Source: Periplaneta americana (lineage: Eukaryota; Arthropoda; Insecta; Blattodea; Blattidae). From it: a DNA stretch of 64,000 nt. Below are positions 23,701 through 38,155 of this stretch, in pieces (the first letter of the stretch is position 1; each line of letters opens with the position of its first letter). The translations under genes were made by a program, and so were the position numbers. Location of the stretch: contig NC_091128.1 in the NCBI RefSeq assembly GCF_040183065.1, positions 171,589,244 through 171,653,243 on the forward strand, given 5' to 3'. The notes beneath the pieces are model-generated. The model saw only the letters and a program-made list of their open reading frames with translations, made no database searches and was not told the origin of the DNA.

Positions 23701-26700
23701 GCACTTCACCCCGGAAACCAAGCAGCAGTCAATGCATTGGCGGCATAGTGGATCTCCGGTCAGGACGAAATTCAAACAGACGCTGTCGGTACAGAAAGTG
23801 ATGTGCACGGTGTTCTGGGACAAGAAGGGCATTCTGCTCATTGACTTCCTTCCAAGAGGTGAAGCAGTGAACGCTGACCGTTAATGTGAAAATTGCGACG
23901 TGCCATTCAAATCAGAGGCGTGGAATGCTTACTGCAGGTGTTGTGCTCCTCCATGACAATGCTCGTCCACATACGGTTCGGCGCACATCAGCTGTTTTGA
24001 CGGAATTTGGCTGGGAGTTGTTTCATCATCCACCCTAGAGTCCTGATCTTGCTCCCAGCGATTTTCACGTTTTCTTGCACCTCAAGAAATTCCTGTCCTC
24101 CGGTGAGCGTTTTGGCAACGACAAAGAGCTGAAGACGTCTGTCACACGCTGGTTCCATTCACAGGCGGCAGAGTTCTACGACAGAGGGATACAAAAGTTG
24201 ATCCCACGATACGACAAATGTCTCAATTCTGATGGTGGCTATGTTGAAAAATAGCTGAAACATTGCTGTACCTGTTGCCAATAAATGTTTTCCTGAAAGT
24301 GTGTGTTCTTTTTTTAAAAAAAATAGGGAAACTTACTTTCTGGATGCGCCTCGTACCTTACTTTGATTAATCTTCTGTAGTGATATTGTTGCTGATGTAA
24401 TTTCCCTCCTTTGGAATATGACAATCTAATCTATTTTATTGTTCATCAGTGCATCTCGATCTTCTTAATGTGATCGTAGTATTTCCTCGAATTCTCTGTA
24501 TTACAATTGTTCACACATCACGTAAGTATTTCGTATTTGTAGAATCATTATGTCAGCTCCTTTGCAGTTCTGCATAATGCCGCCCACACCAGCTCAATTG
24601 GATTTATATTTGCATGATACAGGGAAAGAAATAAGACATCAAGCCCTTTGTCTCTATGTAGGTTGTTTATTTATAATATTTTTCTTAGGTACACTTTCAG
24701 TATCAGTTCAGGCCTTAATATGTTTTCAAAGAAAGGTATTTTAGCTTCCTCCCTATTTTATATTTTGTGAACTCATCCACTGGAACTTTGTTATTGGATT
24801 TAGAATGAAAAGGCTAAATGAGCCGTTCAGAGCAGAAGTGGTGTAAGTCAAAATTGAGTAATGAGGTTTAAAGTAAAAATTCTGTAAAATACAGCGCAAA
24901 ATAGCAATTAATATGTCCTTCGTGCTATCCACTGACTACTAATAGTTTAAATGAATTGAATATTAATTCCTACTTTGCGCTGTATTTTACAGAATGTTTA
25001 CTTTAACCCTCATTACCCATTTTTGACTTACACTACTTTTATGCAAATCTGGCTTTCAGGTAGTAGCTCCCTGTAAAGCAGGTTTGAATAATTTCAAGGA
25101 AAAATTGTTCTGGGGCCGGGTGTCGATTCCGGGACCCTTCGCTTAGCGTGCAAACATTCTACTGACTGAGCTACCCCAGGAACCATACACGACACCGTCA
25201 CAATTTTTCCTTTATATCCACACAACTCAAATGAGCTGACAAGACGCCAGAACTCAACTATGAGTGCAGACAAATACTGTGTGACTTAAATTGTGGCTTT
25301 CTGTTAACGTACCTCCAGTAACGAATGTATTATACAAATCTGGCTTTCAGGTAGTAGCTCCCTGTAAAGCAGGTTTGAATAATTTCAAGGAAAAATTGTT
25401 CTGGGGCCAGGTGTCGATTCCGGGACCCTTTGCTTAGCGTGCAAACATTCTACTGACTGAGCTACCCCAGGAACCATACACGACACCATCACAATTTTTC
25501 CTTTATATCCACACAACTCAAATGAGCTGACAAGACGCCAGAACTCAACTAACTTATGAGTGCAGACAAATACTGTGTGACTTAAATTGTGGCTTTCTGT
25601 TAACGTACCTCCAGTAACGAATGTATTATGCAAATCTGGCTTTCAGGTAGTAGCTCCCTGTAAAGCAGGTTTGAATAATTTCAAGGAAAAATTGTTCTGG
25701 GGTCGGGTGTCGATTCCGGGACCCTTCGCTTAGCGTGCAAACATTCTACTGACTGAGCTACCCCAGGAACCATACACGACACCGTCACAATTTTTTCTTT
25801 ATATCCACACAACTCAAATGAGCTGACAAGACGCCAGAACTCAACTAACTTATGAGTGCAGACAAATACTGTGTGACTTAAATTGTGGCTTTCTGTTAAC
25901 GTACCCCCAGTAACGAATGTATTATGCAAATCTGGCTTTCAGGTAGTAGCTCCCTGTAAAGCAGGTTTGAATAATTTCAAGGAAAAATTGTTCCGGGGCC
26001 AGATTTGCATAATACATTCGTTACTGGAGGTACGTTAACAGAAAGCCACAGTTTAAGTCACACAGCATTTGTGTGCACTCATAGTTGAGTTTGGCATCTT
26101 GTCAGCTCATGTGAGTTGTGTGACATAAAGGAAAAAAAAATTGTGACGGTGTCGTGTATGATTCCTAGGGTAGCTCAGTCGCTAGAGCATTCGCGCGCTA
26201 AGCGAAGGGTCCCAGGATCGATACCCGACCCCGGAACAATTTTTCCTTGAAATTATTTACACCACTTCTGCTCTGAACTGCGCAAATTTCCAATAGCAGA
26301 CAATGATCTCGACTTGTTAAAATCAAAGGTAAAGAAAGAGACTGAGCAACATAATAGCATGTATAATAAATCATTTTTAAAGAAGAGAAATCATCATCTG
26401 AAGGAGAAATCTTATGTTGTTTAGGCTTATCTGTACATCTTTCATAAGTATTGGCAACTATGTTATATCTTCCGAATAACCGAAAATGTAATTAGTTCAG
26501 TATATACATTTTAAAACCTGTTGTACACTGTATGGGATGCCACTGCCAGATTACACCTGTGTGCATTGGTGGCTAGTTAACAGCACATGCAAAGGTTAGT
26601 ATGCTAGAGGCTGTGCTCCAAGCTGAATGTAAGCATAGTTGAACAGCAGAAAGGTCACGATCATTTTGGCGTATGACAGCAAGGTGTTCTGGAGTGTCAT

Positions 26701-29323
26701 TCTGTTCATGAGGGCCACACTATCAATGTCCAATACTACAGATCATTCCTGATGTACCATCTGCTCTGTACAATTGAGGAGCGTTTTTGCAAAAGTCGAT
26801 AGATGCAGAAATCAAGATTTTACAGAAATTACACTAAGTGAGAGGATCTATCGAGTTTTGAAAAAACCTGGAAGGTTTGGTAGTCTCTACATACGGTATG
26901 AATCAAGTTTTGGTAAATCTGATTTCATAGATCGATTCCGGAGGTAGAAGACATACGATATCCCTATGTAACTCACTATCGAAAATTTCTGCATCTATCG
27001 ACTTTTGCAAAAACGCTCCTCAATTTGGAGAACACGTCCAGCACTGCTGGACAATGCCGTAATTCTCCATGATACCGTAACAACCCACACTGCAGCTCCT
27101 TTCAGGATCCTTTTGCAGTGGTAGGGGTGGGAAATCTTGGAACATCCTCCCTACTCGCCTGATCTCAGTCTATGTGACTTTGATCTCATTACACAATTGA
27201 AGAAGCTGCTGTGTGGGAAGCGGTTTGCAAACAGGGAGGACATCTTAACAGCATTTCGACAAGAGATGGTACATATAAACAAATCACACACAGCCGATGG
27301 TATTCAACACCTGCATCATCGTTGGAAAAGATGTGTGGAAGCCTTGGGGGATTATTTTGAAGGGTGTTAGCTGAACTGTTTATTTTTGTGCATAATAAAA
27401 CAATGATTTCTATTTACGCATCTTTCATTTTCCCTTATCCATTGTCTCCTGTACCCAGACCCAATTTGGTACTAGCATTGCGAAGCACATTCCAGTGATG
27501 TTCAATTGCACATAGGGAATTTCTATTCCTGCAGCTTTATTGGCTGATATAGTTCCCATTGCTTATGAAATGACCCTCATATATGTCCTTAGCTAAGACA
27601 TACAATCCCTTCTGTTCTATACTCTTAACAATAAAACTGCCTTATTATGTTCAGAAAATTCTTTCAAGAACTGAACCTGAAATTATTATCTTCTATGGGT
27701 AATTTACTTAAAACCTAAAATTCGGTTGTTACAGGGGCATTTACGTATATCTTTATTTCACAGATCAAACAAATCGTAACAGTGTAGAAAATATTGAGAC
27801 CTCACTGTTTCTTCTTTGTCTGGATGGTCCGTCCTCTCACCTTAGTGCTCCGAATGTCGCCACTTTAGCTGCCCAGCAAATTGTACATGGAGGTGGCAGC
27901 AAAGGTAGTTCAGGAAATCGCTGGTTTGACAAAACTATTCAGGTAAGTGTAGATGTTAATTATAAACTTGAATTTTAGTTTTTATGTAGTTTCTTTTTAA
28001 TTATATATAAGAAATCAATTTTCGAATAATATAGAAAACATAGTCAAGACAAACTGCCAGTGACTCATTGCTACCATGATGGGCTTATAAGCCAGGGGCC
28101 CGGGTTCACATCCCAGTTCATCCACTCTGAATATAACTTGTATAGGGCAAGCATGTGGTCCAGACAACATGGGTTTTTTTCTAGGTATTCCAATTCCCCT
28201 GTGACATCCCAACAATTCTCCGTCATTGTTATTCATTTATGGTGTAACTCTGAAGAAGTAGTTGATGTCTGTATAATATAACATTAAAAGAAAATCAGGT
28301 GTAGAAAAAGAAGTTAATAGACCTTATTATTTCTAGCATTCTTATGGAATATTTGTATATGTAATTAGCATGATTATGGAAATATAATTTACTGTCAAGT
28401 AAAATGCCTATGTCTCTTATACAATCTTCTCTGTTTATTAGGACACTATTTAGGAAATGGTTACATTTTAGAGTAGTTTTATGAGTACAATGAAACCTCT
28501 CATTTACGGACATGGAAGGGACGTAACAATCTGTCCACATCTGGGAAGTGTCCTTTATTGGGAGGGAGGCTTCCCAATCTAACAGTAAATTTATAATGTG
28601 CATTATGTATCCCTTCACGCTTTAAATTAAATGGATTACTGTAGTTTAATTCTAAATACAGTCTACTGTACTACAGTAAATTCTTTGCAACTTTGAACTA
28701 CAGTAGAGAAGACCAAAAAAGGAAAATACAGTACTGTGCCATGCAATTTTATTCCAGGTCTACAGTTATGCAGTACTGTAATTTATAGTTTTCAACTTAA
28801 CCTTTGGGTTCAGGTGTCATGTCTCTTGAAACAGAACAATTTATTGAAGTGAAGAGAATAATCCTACTAATCCTGTAATGTATCGAATATAATTTCACGA
28901 TCGCGGAAACCTTGGACCCATCAGACAGGTTAAATTTTATGACTTTCTTTATCCACACACTTCCAGCTAACAAGGGGTAGCTGACTGGGCTAGTGGTAGC
29001 CTACGAGACCCCCTTATTGTCTTCTTTAATGTTTTAAGGAATTTCTGTACAGTTCTCAAAACTAAATTTTCCATTCTTGTAACACATTAGGTCTTGAAAG
29101 CCAAGTTCTGTCCACAGTCAGGAGGTAAAGCAAGCTTTAGGACTGTGAAACAGCTGTCCGTGTCCCTGTCTGAGAGTGTCCATAAACTAGAGTTAAATTT
29201 ATCATTATTTCTATATTATTTCAGTTGGGACATAAAAATCTGTCCGTATATGACGAGTGTCTGTAAGGAGAGATTTCACTGTACTTTATATTACATAAGT
29301 TAAGGTTTCATTAATTGTTATCC

Positions 29324-29371
<48 letters not shown>

Positions 29372-32300
29372 TAACAGGCAACATAAACGTTTTTCGCAGG
29401 TACAGGAATCCTATTAATCCCCTATCACATCTTTCTTCTCCTTTTTCACTCTACCTTTGAGACAGTCAAATGACACAACAGAAAGCAATGAAAAATATTG
29501 CCTAGCAGTATTCATTTCTGAATACAGTATTTTTGGTAATTAATTTTATGTTATATTGTCAAGGTCCAGCTGGTTCCCGTATATGTAAAGTTAACGGTCA
29601 TTGCTGTAGCGTTATATGAAAGCCATGATCAAATCCCACTTAGGGTATAAATATTCGTTTCAACAAACAAATGTTCAATGTAATGTTCAGTGCCCGGTGG
29701 GATTTCTGTTGTCCCCATATTACAGGAATCCACCATGTATCAAGTCAAATAAGCTTTATAGAAGAGGAAATCATTCTCGCCAGGTTTAATGTCTGTTACC
29801 TTCTGCTGTAGATTGTTGTTGGACGTGACGGAGAAGTGGGAATCACAGTAGAGCACAGCCCTGCTGAGGCAGTGCCCATCGCCATGCTCATGAACTTTGC
29901 CTTGGATTTCATGTAAGTTATCAACTCGCATATCTGAATTATTGGCCTTCTTAACACTATAGACTCTGATTGCCACAGCTGTGTTGTTTGCCGGACATTC
30001 TTTCATTGCTAAAAGAATACTTGACAGTTTACTAATAAGTTGCAAATACTAGTACTTTTGTGGAATACAGTCATGGAACTTCACTGGTAATGTGTAAGTA
30101 TGGAGTGGTAAAGTACAACGGCAGAAAACTCTTTTATGGAACAGAAACTCTAGCAATTTACACTCCTTATTACAGAATTAACTTGTAATGTACGCCATAC
30201 CTTTGTGGAATAGGCCTCAGATAATAGACAGATATGGGTATATTCCATGCTTTCACATTTACAGATCTAAGAAGTGAAAATCTTTACGAATTGTGATATT
30301 ACCTTTAAAATCCTTCATGGGTCCAAGTATTTTTGACACCTTTAATTTTTTCTTCTTCTTCTTTTTATTTATTTAATTATTTTTTATTTAATTTTTTGTT
30401 TTCGTATGGTCCATGTCTCCGATACACAATTATAAATTCGCAGTTTTAATTTTTTTTAAAGTAAGTATAGTTTTTAGTATGTATGTAATGTATTGTGTGG
30501 GTGTGTACACATTTGCACGCATGTATATACTTATGTCGCATACATGCAGTAGGTACCAGTACAAGAAGCCTGAAATTGCCAAGCTCTAATAGATAATAAA
30601 TAACATAAGTGAAAAAAAAAAAAAAAAAATTCCTGGCTTCCCAGTATTGTTCATACAACAAAGTTATCTTTAATGCCAAGAAGTTCTGCAGATTTTCCGG
30701 ATCTGTTACTTCGTGTTCGTTTGTTAGTTACAAAGTAAATTAGCATAATTTGAAAGTAAAAGGCAACACAATAGAGACTGGTGCACAATTGAAACAGAAC
30801 AATTTCTGTTTGAAAACCAACAGAAATCTGTTATAATATAACGAGTAGAATTACATGATGTTCTTTTATTTGCATAGTGCATTTCTTTTTAATTTCTTCC
30901 TTGATTGTGTTTTCATAGTTTATATAAATCATCCATAATTGGAAGTATTTTAAATAGAACTCTTTATTTGTTATTTCAGGGCGAAGCTGCCAAAAGGCAC
31001 ATCTGGAGACAGTTCTAAATTTCCAGAAATAGAAAAATTGGAATTCAATGTTAGTTCAAATATCAAGAAAGCTATCGAAGTTGCAAAAACCAATTTGGAT
31101 AAGTAAGTATCACACGGAAGTCAATTTCATATATTTTCTGTAATTACAGAATTAATTCTTCATTGTTCATGTCAGTGTAATGCAGAAGTGTGACTTTCAC
31201 TTGTCATTAGAGAAAATAATGTAATGCTACAATGTATAGACTTAGAATGCTCTTGGCCAAACCAAGAAATGGATTCGGAACACCTCAAAATCTGTGCTTC
31301 AGTGGCTGGTCATGATAATATCTTTGAAAAATATTGGAGTGCAAGAGGTCAAATGACTTTATTGTCAAACGCCTGGCATTAGAAACCAACCAACCAACCA
31401 GAATGCTCTTGGCAATGACACATAATTTATTTATTCTTGTAAAATTGTGTTTAATTTTCTTTGTAACATTTCTTTGTATAATATATCACCAATTAAGAAA
31501 AATTCTTCGTTTTTATTTTTATTTGTATCCTTTGTTTAACATTATAATATTAATTTACTTATTTTAAATTTGTTATTATTATCTGTAGTAATGTCACGAG
31601 AGGTCTGAGATCTGCCGATAAATTCACGAGCGAAGCGAGTGGATATCTGGGAAATCTCAGACCTCGAGTGACATTTATTAGGACTATTTCGTGAATAAAA
31701 TAAAAATTTAAAAAATATATCCCTAAAATTCGATCACAAAATGTTAATAATTGTATATTAACGAATACTTAACCTATTCAGGCATTGTGAAGTTGAAATA
31801 CTTGTAGATGAATATCGATTATTGCAATAAAGAAATTCGATGTTATTATTCAGTAATGCCAATTGCGAAAAGCGAAATACAGGTTTAACAATGTTAATTA
31901 CATGTACTGCACTTTTCTGTTATTATTATAACAAATACATTTTCATTATCTGCTGAAATCATAATTTAATTTAACAGTAACAGTGGGGACAGCTATATAT
32001 TAATGCTTATGTATTCACAGCGAGACATGTTGCTACACAGTGAAGCCATCTCGGTATAGATAGGCCTAATTAAAACACGAATTTTATTACGCCATACGAA
32101 AGGCAGTTTGATCAAAGACATTATTACTATGCAAGGTCTTTGAGTTTGATATGCGATGATGTTACATAAATTTGAACGTCTATTAATTGTTTAATTTCAA
32201 TACAAATGTTATAAGCTACAATTTTATAGGTTACGTTAGGCCTCCTGTGGAAGCAGGACCAATGTCAGCTGTGCCTTGTTTCGACCGTTACTTACAATGA

Positions 32301-35300
32301 GTGCTACACGAAAGCAATTTTTATAGCTTGACAAACGCATTCTCGCTGTAGTGTGTAACGGAACTAAAGCTGCATCTACACAGTTCAATATTCCAATCGC
32401 GTATGCGTGCAATCTGGGAAGAATATTGAAAGAATCAAGTTTAAAAGGTACGTTCAATTAAGATGCATAAAGATTTAGTGTCTACATAGTGCGCCGTTTT
32501 GAATGTGGTCTTCACTGCGTAAATATATTAATTAATATTAAATATCAATCTTGCATTCATTGCTTTAAAGTTGAAAGAAAAGTTTAACCGTGTAGTTGCT
32601 TCTTAATGTATTCATGATCATTAATTTACGGGGAAACAGTTGGCGACAACGACTAAACAAAAGAATGAACATGCGATAAATTGATAGCAATAAATCTAGC
32701 TGCAGAAATTATCGCAAAGTCTGACTATGATTGGTTGGAATTCAAAATTTCATTACACTTAATTGGTCGAAAATGGAATGACGTCATATAAACGAAATAG
32801 TCATTGTAAATATTGACTTCAATTTATATTATTGTATTATTAGTGTATCAATTGTCCTAGGCTATTATTGGCCAATGGCTGTTGTCTATAAAATTAATAT
32901 CATCATAAATGAATAAAAAATAAATAATTATTTGTTTTTTTTTTTTTAATTATTATTTCAGACTAGTTGAAGACACTGCTTTCTTGTCAAGTACATACCC
33001 AGGATATGGAAAAAATAAAATTAAAGAATTTAAATTAAGTCCCGACAGTTACGTCCAGATGGCACTTCAGTTGGCTTATTACAGGTAAATTACCTAAATG
33101 TAAGATTTCCATGGCTCCATTATCACTAATAGTGTTATGAACAATGCATATAGCAAAGGAGCAAAAAATTTAAACACAAATTATCAGTCACTATCAATTA
33201 GTAGGGGTCATGTATCTTTGAACATCAGAATACTGTAGAATTTCGATTATCCATCTCTCGAATTACTGACCATCTATTATCCAATGATCTCGCTTTTTCC
33301 CCCAAATTAATCACGAGAGCCTAGCTAAAATTCGATCTACATGTGAGTGACATTGACGATAGTGCGTGATTCTCGTGTTTCACTGTAAACTGCACTTGAA
33401 TCAGCAGAGAAACTCATGAGGTTTTGAGCAAGAAGATGACACTTCATTCCAGACATTGTTTTACTTCGGAGAATTAGAATGGAGATTAAAAAGAAATAAA
33501 ATTGCTGGTAGTAAAGTTCAGAAAAAAAGTGATGCAGACTTTTTTTATAAGGTAAGAACAAGCACAATGGGTTATTTGTCTTTTTCGATTAACTATTCCT
33601 CCCTTTTATTATGACAGATAATCGAGGTTCTACTGTATGTGTATATCTATCTGTTCGTGCATACACTTGCATGTGTTGTCTGCATGCAACCACTTGACCA
33701 CTGACAACGAACTTGGAGAAAAAGTTGTTGTTGCTGCATGTGAAATGAGTACCAGAGTGCTTTCAGACACTTAATACTGTATATTGTTTCAGACTCCACA
33801 ACGAACCGGCGGCACATTATGAATCAGCTGGTACTCGTCTGTTCTATTTGGGTCGTACAGAAACTATCCGTTCCTGTTCAAGAGAGTCTGTTGAATTTGC
33901 AAAGGCAATGCTGGATTCTGCATGTCCTACCGAGGAAAAGAAAAATGCTCTCTTGGCAGCTATCCAGTACCATAAGCAATATGCTACAGAGGTAAATAGA
34001 GGCGCTTATTGCATGTTTGAGAGACAACACTCTGTTTTATTGAGATATGAATAACTGTGCCATTATTAAGAAAGGACATGTCAATATTATTACTAGACCA
34101 CAGATTTTTAGACTGGAATAGGATAGGTTGTAACAATTTTATGTAGACAGAGACCCCAAAATGTTGGGTAGCTGCCCTTTTTTAAAGGGTAACCAGTAAA
34201 AGGTTCAGCCTACTGATCAGTCAATAAAAAGAAAATTTAATTTCTTAATTAAAGAGTTCCCCCCTCCCCTCCTCTGAATATTAATTTTTATTATTATAAT
34301 TTATTTATTTTAATCGAGGTGGCTATTAAAAATTAAGAGAGTAGCTATCTCTGACGGGGTCATTTTTTATTGTTCATTTATATGATTGTACAAATGATAA
34401 TTTACTATATGCAATGAATCTCTCAAAACATTCCTAAATGTATGCAACACGAGAAACTCTCGAGTGACGATATTGCCTAACACTAGGTGCATTAAAGAAC
34501 GTATGTTTGAAGACCTCAGATTTTTAGGATCGAATAGTATAAGTTGCAACAATTTTATGTAAAAATCCCTAAATGTATGCAACACGAGAAACTCTCGAGT
34601 GACGATATTGCCTAAAACTAGGTGCATTAAAGAACGTATGTTTGAAGACCTCAGATTTTTAGGATCAAATAGTATAAGTTGCAACAATTTTATGTAAAAA
34701 TCCCTAAATGTATGCAACACGAGAAACTCTCGAGTGACGATATTGCCTAAAACTAGGTGCATTAAAGAACGTATGTTTGAAGACCTCAGATTTTTAGGAT
34801 CAAATAGTATAAGTTGCAACAATTTTATGTAAAAATCCCTAAATGTATGCAACACGAGAAACTCTCGAGTGACGATATTACCTAAAACTAGGTGCATTAA
34901 AGAACGTATGTTTGAAGACCTCAGATTTTTAGGATCGAATAGTATAAGTTGCAACAATTTTATGTAAAAATCCCTAAATGTATGCAACACGAGAAACTCT
35001 CCAGTGACGATATTGCCTAAAACTAGGTGCATTAAAGAACATATGTTTGAAGACCTCAGATTTTTAGGATCGAATAGTATAAGTTGCAACAATTTTATGT
35101 AAAAATCCCTAAATGTATGCAACACGAGAAACTCTCGAGTGACGATATTGCCTAAAACTAGGTATGGAACACGAGAAACTCTCCAATGACGATATTGCCT
35201 AAAACTAGGTGCATTAAAGAACATATGTTTGAAGACCTCAGATTTTTAGGATCGAATAGTATAAGTTGCAACAATTTTATGTAAAAATCCCTAAATGTAT

Positions 35301-38111
35301 GCAACACGAGAAACTCTCGAGTGACGATATTGCCTAAAACTAGGTATGGAACGCGAGAAACTCTCCAATGACGATATTGCCTAAAACTAGGTGCATTAAA
35401 GAACATATGTTTGAAGACCTCAGATTTTTAGGATCGAATAGTATAAGTTGCAACAATTTTATGTAAAAATCCCTAAATGTATGCAACACGAGAAACTCTC
35501 GAGTGACGATATTGCCTAAAACTAGGTATGGAACACGAGAAACTCTCGAGTGACGATATTGCCTAAAACTAGGTGCATTAAAGAACATATGTTTGAAGAC
35601 CTCAGATTTTTAGGGTCGAATAGTATAAGTTGCAACAATTTTATGTAAAAATCCCAAAATGTATGCAACACGACAAACTCCCGAGTGACGATATTGCCTA
35701 AAACTAGGTGCATTGAAGAACGTAAGTTTCAACACCTCTGATTTTTAGGCTTGAATAGTATAAGTTGCTCATCTGAAGTTGCCCTTGGGTGCGGGTTCGA
35801 TCCCTGCTTGGGCTGATCACTTGGTTGGGTTTTTTCCGAGGTTTTCCCCAACCGTAAGGCAAATGCCAGTTAATCTATGGCGAATCCTCGGTCTCATCTC
35901 CCCAAATACCATCTCGCTATCGCCAGTCCCATTAATGCTAAATAACCTAGTAGTTAATACAGCGTTGTTAAATAACCATCTAAAAAATTCAAGTATAGAC
36001 GTTCCACAAAATCATTGGGATTTCCTTAAGTCCACTGTCAATATTTTATTTTTTGGGAGTGGAAGAGAAACAGGGACAGAGAGAAAATTCGGCACTTTGC
36101 AGAGAGAGATACAAGAGATACATAGGTAGAAGGATAAGGATAGTGGCAGATGTAAGTTTTTGTTTCTAAAATTAAATAGTTAATGTTTGACATTTCTTTT
36201 TCAGGCTGCACTGGGTCGCGGTGTTGACAGACATTTAATGGGATTGAAGCTTGCAGCTATTGAAAATGGGAAGGAGGTTCATCCTCTTTTCAAGGACCCG
36301 TCATATGTGCGCAGTACACACTTCAAAATTACTACCAGCCAGGTGAATTGCTGTTCTATTTTCTTCTTCTTAAGGGGAGACGCCACTGAAAACCATGAAA
36401 CATTTTCGAGAAATTTTTATTGCCTATTTCACTTCTTTAGAATGTATATTTTTATACGCCAAATGAATTTAGTTCAATCCTGATTACAAATATGTTTAAA
36501 AATGTTTTTTAATTAAGTCTCTAAAGGGGCGTGACATTTGAAAAGCTGTCAAAATTATTTTTTCAACAAAGAATTCTTTTTTACAAATTCCTGATTACAA
36601 ATCTAATAAATTTTTGTTCTAAGTTGACTCCATGAAGTTACTAGATGAATGTAGCAGAGGAGAATTTTAATAGGTACATAAATATTCATTTTACTTTCAA
36701 ATCCATTTTTCCATAAGTTTATTTTTTTTTTATTCAACACCAACTTTTTTATGCCATATATTAATCTATCTTAATGAAAATTTTACTGCAAGAATTTATG
36801 AGGTAGCTACATGTTTCTATGCATTTATTTTATAAGAAATGCTGCTAGTTTATTGTATTAATTTTTTTTCATGAATTATAGAAAAAATAACATATTAAAA
36901 ATTTCAGAATTTTTTTTGAAAGTGAATAAATGAGATATTTTATAAGATGAATGCATAGAAATGTTTCTCTATGTCTTGTGAATGTAACCAAAAAAAAAGA
37001 AAAGCTTAAAAATTTAGATCTTCTACTAAAAACTTGGGTTTTAAAATATTCCTAAAAAAATAAAAAACCAAAAATATTTGGGAGTTCAAAACTTTGGTTG
37101 AAAAAAATGATTAGGAATGCTAGTAAGCCTCTATTTTATACATGCATGTTTATTGCAAATTTTATTTCACTCTTTCAAGTTCTCTTTAGTTTTGATTATT
37201 TATTTATTTTTATTTATTATTAATATTAATTTGCTAGCCAACAACAGTTACCCAAAAATAGACTAGCACTAGTAGATACAGTAATGGTACAAGAGTAAAA
37301 CGAACAATAAAAAGTTACATTGATAATGTTGACAATTTTTTACAAGTAGGCGTACACAAAACTAAATCTATAGATTAAATTGCTAAAATTAAAAATATGT
37401 TAAAAATAACAGAACAATAATAATGAAATAGTAAAGACTAAATAACAATGATATTAGTGGTAAATATGGGTGCTATTCATAGACATTTCGCTAGCCCGCG
37501 CTACGAGTGTGCTAAACTAGCCCCGGCTATCGACTGATTACTTGTACGGGATTCATATGATATCGTATCGCTAACACTGGTTTATGAATACGAAAAACAT
37601 TAGTTCGCTGATCATCCACCGGAAGCCCGCGCTAAGAATGTCTATGAATACGGCCCTATAAGTTTAAAGAAGTAAGTCTTTCCTGTAGAAAAACAGTCTG
37701 TACAATGAATGGATCGAATTCACAGCTTGCATGTTGGAATTTTTAATGCATCTGGAGACTAGGGAAACATATTTTAAATTTATATCATAGGAACACGAAA
37801 ACTAATGTTGTTTATGAAAGAGTCACAGGTTATATCACCTTTAAAACCTTGCATAAGAATACATAATAGAGTTCATGACATCTAGCATATAAGCTTTGGA
37901 CAATTAAAGTAATCCCACATTATCTCTTAACTGTACGCAGAATCATTGGGCAAAAATCTGTTTGAACATAAGGATATGATTTTTTTTTCAGTTGTAATAA
38001 CATTCCAGACTAAGATACACAGTGAATTTCGTTCTCACTAATCTATACTAATAATAAAACTGTAACCAAAATTTTTCTGGTAATTTTCGCTTAAAAAAAA
38101 AAAAAAAAAAA

Positions 38112-38155
<44 letters not shown>

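Larger units (their letters stand above)
22806..27763. other. CRAT-A intron 6
   Basis: About 5 kb, mostly transposon-derived: a mariner, a MITE carrying a composite SINE, and a second mariner fossil carrying another MITE (listed separately). The remainder is AT-rich with nothing recognised. Confidence 0.7.

Noticed and set aside
25385..25929. 82-codon minus frames repeated in the SINE array
   Set aside because: Translations of the tRNA-like SINE unit.
33337..33567. 76-codon minus frame inside the pogo-like MITE
   Set aside because: No resemblance to a pogo transposase or other protein that I can see.
34367..35713. 285-codon and shorter repeat proteins on the minus strand
   Set aside because: The frame exists because the 135-bp satellite unit is divisible by three and lacks stops in that frame. 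It breaks when the unit becomes 182 bp.
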